From: Anthopleura xanthogrammica
Lineage: Eukaryota; Cnidaria; Anthozoa; Actiniaria; Actiniidae
DNA length: 64,000 nucleotides
Direction: 5' to 3'
Assembly: GCA_964019055.1 (NCBI GenBank)
Contig: OZ025214.1
Location: 5,221,858 to 5,285,857 of the forward strand
Positions 1-12,400 of the stretch are shown here, piece by piece (the stretch's first letter is position 1; every line of letters begins with the position of its first letter). The position numbers and the translations under genes were made by a program. The notes beneath the pieces are model-generated. The model was not told the origin of the DNA, searched no databases, and saw only the letters and a program-made list of their open reading frames with translations.

Positions 1-443
1 GTATAGAGGCGTATCTAAGAGATCACAGTTTCGTGTACGGCGAGTGTGGATATCAGAGCGTTTGCATAATTTGCTGCTTTGCTTCTGTGCTGTGAGAAGA
101 GTTTCGTACAATAAACTATTCTGTGCTGTGAGTTTTGGAATTACATGGTAAAAGCTTATTATTTGTTAAATTTTTAAAATAAACCTGGAAGAAACCACAT
201 ACAAATACTGTTGAAGAAACAAAAAATAATAATAATTCTAATGGACTGCTGAATTCATTGGAGAATTAACTGGCTTTTTAAATTGACATTTGATTATTTC
301 ATATTATTATTATTATTATTATCATATAACTTCCGAGGGTCTCGTTAGCCCCCCCCCAATCAAAATTATGCTCCGTGGTCCCTGATGCATCTCAAACCAA
401 TGAGAGAGCAACTGTTACAGCTAATTGAACATGTTTTTTTTAG
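1..443. other. Intron of the prominin gene, upstream part
   Basis: No coding sequence is recognised here. The stretch precedes a good splice acceptor (T-run then AG at 442-443), so it is read as intron of the prominin gene that enters from outside the window. It holds a short ATT microsatellite near 303-330 and a C-run near 350. The first 160 bases contain an imperfect direct repeat (CTGTGCTGTGAG near 85 and 122) of unknown meaning. Confidence 0.5.
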
Positions 444-3400
444 ACCATCATGAAGCCTCTCAGAGATATGAAGAAAATTACCAATAAAGGTGTTGATTTT
501 GGAAAGCAATATGACCAGTATAGGTAAGCCAATAAGCCAGGTTTTCAGTGCGCATGCAATTTTTTTAAATTAAACAAAAGAAGGTGAGAAATTCGAGATA
601 AAATTGCATGCGCACTGAAAACCATTCTTAAACTTTGAACTGGCTTATTTCATCAAGTGTTGGATCCTTATGTTCTAGTCATTCTGAGGATGAGGAAAAA
701 AAACTGGGTTGAGTCGTCATTGCAGTGCATTGTGGGACTGTTTTAGGAGATGAAATGGACAGCTTCTTGAAAATATGTCCACTAAACAGTCCCACAATGC
801 ACTGCAATGCCAACTCAACCCAGTTTTTACCTCAACCTCAGAATGGCTAATAAGGATCAAGAATCAAGGGTGGCATAGCAGTAGTTCACTTGCCTCTCTC
901 TACACATCTGGGGTCTCGAATTTGATTCCTGGACTCTGCATCACATGCGAGTAGAGTTTATTTTTCAGTTTTCCTCTCCAGAAAATCTAAAAACAGCTAA
1001 ATTCCAATTTGATCTGTAAGTTAGCCATGCCACGACTTAGCACTGATAAACTTGTGGCTCTCTATGTTTAACATCTCTAGTGAGACAGGGACTGTCATTT
1101 TAAAGTGCATATAAGGTTTCACCAGTTTGTGTTTAATATGAAAGTTCTGACCCTAAAAATCACATATTAATCAATAATTTTTTTTGATTCTGTTGCGATT
1201 TCACTATTTTTTTGACGTTCAAAGTCGGTAAAAATGCGTGTTTTGGGCACCCTTTAGAAACATTTTGGAGCAGTTAGAGGAGAATGGTACCTAGCTCGTG
1301 TGACGTCATTTACGGGACTTGCTGATCAAGAAAAGGGTTTTTCCTAGAAGAATCGAGCGTAGTCTTACAAAAAAGTTATCTAAAATAGTGGAAATCGAAA
1401 ATCGAAGGGAAGCTAGTGATCTATATAGATTTCAAGTGTTTTCAATGAACGAGTCCCGTAAATGACGTCACCAACAACTAGTCCCAGGCTCCCAAGGTCG
1501 CTCGGCTTTTTACTTCGTTTTACCAACTTTGACCGTCAAAAAAAAAATTTAAATCGCAACAGAATCAAAAAAAAATTATTGATTATGTGATTTTTAGGGT
1601 CAGAACTTTCATATTAAACACAAACTGGCGAACCCTTATATGCACTTTAAGTGATCATCAGAGCCACAGCAAAGGTCTTACCATTCGCAAATATTTTAAG
1701 AGCAAAGGGAGCACCTACTTAGATATTTTAAGGCTCTGAGTGTGTAGGTCGGGCCGTGACATCATGCACAACAGACTGGTGCCCAACCAACTGAGCCACC
1801 CTGGAGACAGTGAGAGGCAAATGCACTACCACCATGCCACCCTTGATTTCCAGATGCATATTACTCTACTATATTCTTAATGCTAGGCCTTCTATAATTA
1901 AGCAGGGCTGGATCTAGGGGGTTCATTCACCTTAAACAGCAATCAAGCTCCCTAAATGAGGACTACAACCCCCTAATCAGAAGATATCCAATGTAATGTT
2001 TTTTTTATTTGGTGGTTTGAGCACCCTGGCTTTTTTTATTTTTTTGGTTTAGCACTTCAGAAGTCAAACCTCCTGACCAAAATATTTAAACCCCTTGCAA
2101 GAATCCTCCTTGACTTCTGTATAGTGTTAAGAAATATATATTTAGATCCGACCATACTGAAATGGACTCAGAAAAAATTCCAAGTCCCAGAAGGGAATGG
2201 GACCCATGACCCTCTGTATACTAGTTGGATGCTCTACCGCTGAGCTACTGGAGACTCTAATGGCGGACAAGGTCATTAATGTGGGTATAATTTATAGGAG
2301 CAGGCGTAGCTCAGTTGGTTAGTGTGCAGCCTTTGGAGCTAGAGGTCCACGGTTCGATCCTCAGGATCTCCACGTCTGTTTTGACTTCTCTCTAATCCAT
2401 GTAGCTTCAGCTTTTAATACTCTTAAAACAGAGCACTGATGGAGAGAGGGGGTAAAGTGCTTACTGTCAGCTCCCTGGAAGACCAGCTACTAGCTGAAGG
2501 AATACTGACGTTAAATAAGGCCTTTACCTTTACCAAACGTACTGTATACTCTACAGTCATAGAAATGTCAAAGGAAATATATGATAATCATGATTTGCAT
2601 ATCATGGTGATAGAATAAGAAATATATGATCGTACCATATTGAAAAATATTTCTTATTTCTTATAAATTATATATTTCTCATACATATATTTCTTATTCT
2701 ATCATCATACGCAATCATTGTATGGTGTTACTCAAAAATATTGTCTTTAAAACAACCTGTTTACCTAGTTATTTTTCTAGTCAAATACTTCAGTTTTTGT
2801 GCTATTTATGTGCAGATGGTACGCTGGTGTTGGTCTCACCTGTCTTTTGTTGCTAATTGTGGTATTAATGGCCCTTGGATTGATGTGTGGTATCTGCGGT
2901 TTTGATAAGGAAGCCACACCTACCAACAGAGGCACTGTATCTAATATGGGAGGCAACTGCCTTATGGCGTAAGTATCCTAAAATGCCATTTGAAGGTGGT
3001 GAAAGTGTACAGAGACAGAGCAGAAAAACCCTTTTTGGCCTCTTGTTATAAGAACAACTATATGTTTTTATGGGTAATAAGCAAGATCAACACCCCAGAT
3101 TTCATGTCGACCAATGAACGGTCGTCTGACGGCCGTTACACTACCGTCACCTTGCCGTTGTGTGGCTGGCAGTTTCTGAAGAAAAGATATTTTCTAACAC
3201 CTGACAGTCGGTCGACAGTTGGACAACAAACTGCTGTTAAGCAGCCGTTAATCGGTCGAGAGGGGTTCTGTTTATCGACTCTCATGCATATGGTAGAGAA
3301 ATGACCTACAAATGTAAGACATTTCTTTATTTCTCCAATGGATATTTCTCAAAATTTATTTTTCATTCCATTAATGTTTATATTTGTTCTTTTATTATAT

Positions 3401-6400
3401 AACGTTATTTTCGTTTTTCTTGATCACCGCCACTTTATTCATAAAACTGGTTATCAAAGGTCATTATAGGCAAGAGTTTCCATTCCAACTGGAGCTTCAT
3501 CATTTCAACTTTGCATGACCTCAGCGTTTTCCTGCACAAACTTTAAATTTTTTTTGACACTGCACAAAGAATCAATGCATGCTCTCCATACAGTGCCCTG
3601 GAAGCAGTGCTTGTCAATGATAAACAGCTCGGCTATACCGCTGAAGTCTCGTAGCGTTGTTCTTGATACATGGGCAGCTTCGAATGCTGCCCTCATGCTA
3701 TACCTTTCTTGGTATTGGCCATGTATAATGGATAAGTCATGTCTGCTGGGCTTGGCGTTGAAGGGCTGGATTGGGGGTTGGTCAAACAAACTACCGTCAA
3801 ACGGCCGTTCATCGGTCGACATGAGATCTGGGGTGCTGATCTTGGGTATTACCATTCTTATGCTCAATATTTTGTGAACACACTCTTTTGGGACCAAGAA
3901 CAAAATATCAAATGCGACCAAAATTTAATGAATGTGGTTTAGAGAAATAACCCCTTGTACTTTGGGAGAGGTGATATTTTGATTAGCAGAAAAATGGACT
4001 TCCAGTAGCTTTACTCTAGTTCAACAGAATTTTGTCACAAGTTTGGAGCAACAGTGAGACAAATGAAATGCTCATAGTTTTGCAGTATCACTGCAAGTTA
4101 AATAAAAAAATCGTGAAAGTTGCTGCCTTGTCATTTTCTGCTCTGCCACATTTTGACCATCTGACATGAGTTATTGTTGCAGGCTTAAATATTGGCTGTT
4201 AAGAAACATTTTTGAATATATAAAATACCACTCCTGATTATAGTGTCATAGCAGCGCATGCCACCCATGGCATAGATTGTTAAACAGAAACCAAAGTAAT
4301 ATTGGAATTGATAATAAGTTCTAATACAATACATGTAATGGTGTATTCATCCATTTCTTGGCAGGGCAACTGGTTTCTGCTTTATCTTTGCATCATTTTT
4401 GATGTTACTGACAACCTTATGTTTCATCATTGGAGCACCCATGCAAGGTGTAGTCTGCAAGCCTATACAAACTGGTGATATATTTGATAACGTAAGTAAC
4501 TTGAATTATGTAATATTCATGGATTGCTTAGGGAGTGTATAGGCCTTTTGAATAAAGATACTAATCATCCAGAGGAGGATCCAGGGCTATTCCATCATGC
4601 ATTGCAACTGAGATATAACATTTTTCCATTTAAATAGCTGAAATGAATATTTTCGAAATTGAAAAATCAGTTGTACTTAATTAGAGTGTGTATAATACCT
4701 TTTAGCGATATCTATTATCTAAATTCTTCTAGAAATTTAGAGATACTCTGGAGTTATTTGGAGTAATTTAGGTTCAGCACAGATCCTGAAACTGGCTACT
4801 TTTATTTGCCAAAAATGTCTTCATCAAATGCTAAAGCAACGCCTTAGTATTATTATTATTATTAGTTGAAGTATCATCACAAAAAAGATGCACATAAACC
4901 GGGGTTGAAACCAAGAAAACAATAATAAGAACACAAGGGCACTTGGGATAGTACTGGATCCTCCTCTGCTAATCAGTGGGATTGTGCAGGGGCAGGGGAC
5001 ATTCTTGATAGCATGGGGAAGCTGCATAATAGAGTGATCATTATAGCTTGTTGTATTACAATATAGTGTACATACAACTTCAAAGTGTTTTTTACAACCT
5101 TCAATTTACAATTTTTCTTGTATTCTTCACTTACAGATTATTGATAATCCAAAATTTTGGGGTGCTAATAAATCACCATTCAAAGCACTCTTTGGAAATA
5201 ATAGTGATGACTTCAAGTTGGGAGAAGCCCTTAAGTAAGTCAAATGATATAATATTTGTACTGATCTGTATGTTCAAGATAAAATATTGGAGATACATGC
5301 ACGCTCTGATTAGCTGAAACGTTTTATCAGAGAACAGAAAACATACCCACCTCAAACATTTTGATTATTTTATATAAATTATGAAGCAATATAAAATGCC
5401 TGCTTGTGTCTATATATAGTATTTTGCAATTATAAATGCTCAACTTGAACTCATGGGAACTCATGAAGTCATTGTGTGTGTGCACAAAAACTGCTGAATA
5501 AAATACGAAATTTTATTGAGGAACCATACACGTTTTGAACTCATACGGGGGAAAACCCTCAAATTTTGCAGGGGACACTATAATTTTTATAAGCTTAATG
5601 GAAAGAACTTCTAAAAATCTACGTTATATCAAATGTTTTTAAAAAGTTAATTTTTCTAATGCATGAAAAAATAGATTTTTGTAGGAATTTTTGTTAGACT
5701 TTATGAGATATTTGAGAGCAATGAAAGGGCGAAATATGACAATTTGAGGTATTTCTTTGTCTTTTATTCAAAAATTTGTGCATGATATATAGTCTGGAAA
5801 GAACTATTATCTTATGAATATTGTAATATTTTTCTGATCACTTCCAATGGTGCAAATTTTGCTTCAAAAACTCTCATGTAGGCCTCCATTAGATACTGAC
5901 TCAGGACACCCCATTTTTTTCATATTCAGAATTGGCATTAAATTTCACTTTAAATAATTTTAGTTTAAAAAGAGTTTTAATTTTTTTTCAAAAGTGGCCA
6001 CTCACCTTAAACTAGTCATGAGAATGACCTTTCTCTTCAATGTTTTAATTTATTGTATCAAGGGAGGAGAGGTCCAGGAATGTTTCATGTTGTCATACCA
6101 CAATTGGCACTAGCTTCTCTTGATGAATAATGTTTTTGTCTAAATTTTTTACATAGAAACTGTCGTAACAACGAACCAGCTTATAAAGCGCTAAAAATAG
6201 CGAATTTTTACAATATCTCAGAACAACTGAACATCAGAAAGGTAGGCAAAAAGCACCCCAATTATCCTTGTGTTTCCAAAATAATAGACCCCTTAGCTTG
6301 CATGTGACGTCAAAGCAGCTCAATTTGGAGGACAACACAAAAGAATTTAATCTCCTGAAAATTAGGACCTATTGTTTTGCCCTCCAAATTGAGCTGCATT

Positions 6401-9400
6401 CCTACATGCTGCAAGGGGTCTATTATCTTTTACCATAATTATATGAATTTCTTGCCTGTTTTCATTGACTTTTATACTGTCCTTCTACTCTAATCATGGT
6501 CACTTGGAGTTCATTGTCCAATCAAATTTGGAATCGAAGACAATAGAATTCAAGTTCATACTTCTGTGCATAGGTTAAACATAACGACCATTATCATTGA
6601 AGTGCAACCTCTGAAGTCTGATGACTTGTTTCCCAACTAGCTATTCGATGGCAGTCAATCAAAGAACTAAACTAGAAAAATTTCATTTTTGAGAGAAATT
6701 TTAGACTGAATTAAGGATATTAGAGTATTAGAGGATTAAAATCAGCCTTTATGTCGAAGCATTTTGCAAGTTATTCTAGACTAAGTTTTCAGATTTACCT
6801 ATCCGAGCCTTGCATTACGCCGCACTAGTTTTGCCCAAGAAGACTGGAGACACTGGCTTTGGAATTAATTTGGCCACATAAGTGGCTAGTTTATTAACCA
6901 TAAGATATGAAATAGAATACACATACCAAAACCTAAACAACCGAAGTCTTTGGCAAAGGTAGGGCGAGAACAAAAAACGCCACACCGGCAAATTGAGTAA
7001 ATACGATAATCCAGCAGGGTAGGCTGCAGGGGTGGTGTAGGGAATAAGGTTTCTGAAGAGTATTCACTGTATTGCGAGGATAGTGGGCAAAAGAGGCCGC
7101 GTGTTACCTGAACGCGTCTTATATACTGAATCCTCAAACCACCCGAGCATACTATTGGCTGACGAGACAATAAGTCGGTCGACAGAGTTGGATTACCGGA
7201 TCTACCAAATACTATCATGTTTTCGACATAAATGTCATTATGCTGTCAGCATAATGTCTGTTTTAATTCAGTCCAAAATCTCCCTCAAAAATATAATCTT
7301 TCCAGTTAACTTCTTTGATTGACTGCTGTTGAAATACTAGTTGGCAAATGAAACTTCAAACTTCATGGGTCACACTAGCCCCTACAACGATAATGGTTCT
7401 AACCTATCACATTTCTATAGCTGGATTTACCAAATATGGCTTGTAAAAACTTGTAATCTGATTGGTCAACGAACTCTGGGTGACCGGCATTAGAGTAGAA
7501 AGACAGTAAATGCCTACATTGAAAAACTGTCTAAAAACATGTACTCATCATTATTCCGGTGTTGCCATCCTCAATTCTTGTGGATGTGTAAAGTCTAAAC
7601 TAAAGTCAACACAGACAAACATACTTTCTTGTTTTTATGTTGGCAGCTTCTGGGTGATAAAGTCGATGAAAAATTTAATGACCTGAAGGTCAGCTTTTCT
7701 GATAAAACCATATTGACCAACAGTTCTAAGGAGAGTCTTAAGAAACTCAGTGAATCAGGAGTTGATAACATTAACTTTGATTCATTCCTTAATGAGGTAA
7801 GATCTAAATTGAGAAGCTAATCATAGTTGTAACTTAGGTGCAGTAGATTTATGTATATGTATGTTATATATTTAGTTTAAATAAAAAAATAATAAAAAAA
7901 GGTGCAGTAATGAAAGCAGCATGTTTTGTGGACCCTCGATGATGATGTTTCCCTCAGCATAGTCGTCTCAGGACCACAAAACATACTGTTTCCCTTGGTC
8001 CCAGTCAATAAGTGTTAATTGTTTCATTGGGTGGTAATGCAAGCCACATTCAACCTGCAGCTTACAACTACAGTTGGTCATAATCAACTGATTGCTCAAC
8101 AACACTTGATCAATCAGTGCTGAGCTGCTAGAATGGCCCACCCTTGACTCTTGATAATTTTTTTGGGTTTATTGATCCCACTACCCTCAATCCCCACCCC
8201 TGCATTCCTATCAAGGGTTGCAGATTTAATTTGCTTTTCAGCAATTATTAATTTGGTGTCATTTGCTCTTTTGTTGAACAACTGGATTAACAAAAGTTTT
8301 CAGATTTGATTTAGTAAAGTTGAGTTATTTAAAGAAATGTAATTCTTTTTTTTTTCATCCTTGAATACTAATAGACAGGGCAAGGTATTACTCAAGTAAA
8401 CTTGACAGTATTTGCAAAGGACCTTGATGCATTTAAACAAAATATGTCGACCCTTGCTAATAAACTACCTCCTGGTGGCAACAAAACAAAGGCTCAAGTG
8501 AGTAAAATCCCTGCTTTTTTTCAACAAATATCCACTGCAGTATATCAGTAGCCCACATGGTAATTGATTATTTATTGGAAATAACAATCAACCAAAACAT
8601 ATAGAAAATAGTAAACAATATGACCTCCAAATTGGTGCCAGTAGGTTGTTGGTAGTTATCTGTAGGGTGTCATAGGTTATCAGTAGGGTATCCAGACAAC
8701 TCGCATACGGAGAAAGTCGCCTATACAAACTCGCCCACGCATAAAATAGAGTTGATACGTAGGTGAGTTCATTGTACTTCAGTGTAACTTACCAAAACTC
8801 AAAACTCTCGAAATAAGTCTTAGTTCTTATCATCTTTACAAAGTTTGTTTTAATCAATGATTTTTACATCTCCACCCGTGAAGAAGTTCTCAAGAACGGC
8901 TAGAATCATAGCGATCTAAACCTTCAAGATGACGTAGTCCTCTAGTTTTCGTCTTCTTCATCTGAATTAAACGTTCCGAATTAAACTATCCTAGAATTAA
9001 CTTCATTGTACTACAAAAATAACATGTGTAATGTGTAGTTTAGGTAGGTTGTAAGAAAAAAAATGTAACAGCAGGTTGATGTATGGTAGGTTGTTAGTAG
9101 GACTAGTAGGTCATCAGTAAGTTAACAGTAGGTTGTCAGTGTGGTTAATGCAAGTGTTGTTTGTCAACCTATATCATCTAACTATGCCATACATTTCAAT
9201 CCATTTATTTTTAGACCTAACACTCCTTAAAATACCTACATGAAGGCAGATTTGATATATATTTTAGCTTGTTTAAATTGTTTTTGACATGTTTGCACAT
9301 ATTTTCTTCCCAGAACTTGGCTTATAAAGCAGGGAATGTTTCAGAAGATCTGAAAAATCTTGATCGTAATGTTGTGCAAGCCATGGGTGTAAAGTCTGTA

Positions 9401-12400
9401 AGTATAGATCAGAATATCACTGATGGTATCATGATTTATTATGAAGTGTATGAAGGAGTGTGGTTTTCGAGGGTTTTGACTTCATGATCGTTTATGGGAT
9501 AGACCAAATCAGCTAATGTGTTGCTATGTACATTTTAACCCAATTCAAAACCTCTGGGATTAAAAAGTTTTGTTTCAAAACATTTTCATGTGATATCGAA
9601 ATACAAAAAGGTTTGAACTGGGTCAAAACGTACATAGCAATGCATTGTCTGAACTGTCAATATCTAAAACTAGATATAAATAATACTTAGTCTAGTTAAT
9701 TCCCATTCTTAAGCATCAGCAAAAGAAATGAATTACAACATTGCTCTCGAGTACTCACAACTGATTTCTACCTGTTCACATTACGAATTAGATCGCTCAT
9801 GACTGGTCCAAACTAGCTCCCCATAAAGGTGGTCTATTTATTAGATTGAACTAAAGTAAATCCCTCAATACTTTTGTTTACAGAAAGAAATGGATGCCAA
9901 TGTCAAGGATCTCAAAGTAATTGGTGGAAATCTTTCAGTAAGTTTACACTTCTTAAATAGATTAATTTAGATAATTCATAGTAGAACCACCACCACCACA
10001 GTCATCATTACTGTCATCACCACCACCCCCACTGTCCACACCACCACCCCCATCATCATCATCATCATCAACATCAAAGACATATCTTTTTAATAACTAA
10101 AGATTAGATTATAATCATTATTTTAGGCCTTTAGTATGGTTTGTTCTTAATTTATTTTTCTCTACCTATTTAACAATTTTTCTCTATATATTATCTTGGT
10201 TATATATTAGTATATATTTAAATTTGTAAAAAGCATTGAGTTTTTGAAATGCGTTTTTAAGAAATAATTAGTATTATTATTATTATTATCATCACCACCA
10301 CCATCATCATAATCATTTATAACAAGCCAGTTCGCAGTTTAGGAATCGTTTTCAGTGCGCATGCGATTTTATCCCGAATTTCTCACCTTCTTTTGTTTAA
10401 ACCTTCTTTTGTTTCAAATTAAATAAAAGGTGAGAAATTCGGGATAAAATCGCATGCACACCGAAAACGATCCTTAAACTGTGAACTGGCTTATTGTATT
10501 AACAATTCATCTAATATTATAAATTTTAATTAAAAGTTGATCAAATGAGACCATTCATTTGTTGTTACTGTTTTCTTTTTTTTAGATTGACGCAGATAAT
10601 GCTTTGAAGGAAGCAGAAACTGCTGAAAGTAATCTCCACTCCTCTGCCAATGAAATTACAAATGTAAGTTGATTTTCTTGATTATAATGATACGATACAT
10701 TGCAATACATTTAATAATATTTAACTAGCATCAGGCCACGAGTTTAAGAGAAAACTTTAAGCTGTTATGATCGTAGAATGTATCAAGTACAATATTTTTG
10801 TTACCTTATTTGTACTTAGTTTTTGTTTCCGTTTTTGTGTTAAATATTACATATTGATTCAATTGTTTTATTGTGTAAATTCTAAACAGGGCATTATTTT
10901 GTGTGTGTGTAAATATGGAGGATTATTTATGAGGCTTAAATTTTGCGATTTTTTTCAATTTGTGAAAATCGAAACAATTAAGATGTGCGACAGTATGAGT
11001 ATGAATATAAAGGAGTTACATATATTTTGTTAAGATCTCAGTTTTGAAGATTATTATCATCTACTTCTCTCTTAGCTTGTAAAAAGTTACACAGACCGTG
11101 TACTTGGCTATGGATACCAGTTTACTGATCACATTATGGACCTGGTGAGTATCCAATAATATGTTTTCCAGTGTTATATCCAAGACCTTATCATCAACCA
11201 TTTTTATTGAAGTCCTCATAATGGCTGAGCAAATTATAGACCTGTAGTGGTGGTGATGAGTATAATTATGGTGATGGTGGTGATGATGATGATAGTGTTG
11301 ATGATGGCGATGATGATGGTGGTGGTGATGATGATGATAATGATAGTGGTGGTGATGATGGTGAGGATCATCATGATGATGGTGGTGATGATGATGGCGA
11401 TGATAATGGTGGTGATGATGACAATGATGGTGGTGGTGCTGATGATGGTGATGATAGTGATGGTGGTGATGATGGTGATGATAGTGATGGTGGTGATGAT
11501 AATGATAGTGGTGGTGATGATGATGGTGATGATAGTGATGGTGGTGATGATGGTGATGATAGTGATGGTGGTGATGATGATAATGATAGTGGTGGTGATG
11601 ATGATGGTGATGATAGTGATGGTGGTGATGATGATAATGATAGTGGTGGTGATGATGATGATAATGATAGTGGTGGTGATGATGATGGTGATGATAGTGA
11701 TGGTGGTGATGATGATAATGATAGTGGTGGTGATGATGATGATAATGATAGTGGTGGTGATGATGATAGTGATGGTGGTGATGATGATAATGATAGTGGT
11801 GGTGATGATGATGGTGATGATAGTGGTGGTGATGATGGTGGTGATGATGATGATAATGATAGTGGTGATGATGATGGTGATGATAGTGATGGTGATGATG
11901 ATGATAATGATAGTGGTGGTGATGATGATGGTGATGATGATGATAATGATAGTGGTGGTGATGATGATGGTGATGATAGTGATGGTGGTGATGATGATAA
12001 TGATAGTGGTGGTGATGATGATGATAATGATAGTGGTGGTGATGATGATGATAATGATAGTGGTGGTGATGATGATGGTGATGATAGTGATGGTGGTGAT
12101 GATGATAATGATAGTGGTGGTGATGATGATGATAATGATAGTGGTGGTGATGATGATGGTGATGATAGTGGTGGTGATGATGATGGTGATGATAGTGATG
12201 GTGGTGATGGTGATGATGATAGTGATGGTGGTGATGATGATAATGATAGTGGTGGTGATGATGATGATGATGATAATGATAGTGGTGGTGGTGATGATGA
12301 TGGTGATGATAGTGGTGGTGATGGTGATGATAGTTATGGTGGTGATGATGATAATGATAGTGGTGGTGATGATGATGATAATGATAGTGGTGGTGATGAT

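Noticed and set aside
2298..2375. A tRNA gene
   Set aside because: A and B boxes are present, but the cloverleaf stems do not pair well and a SINE body follows.
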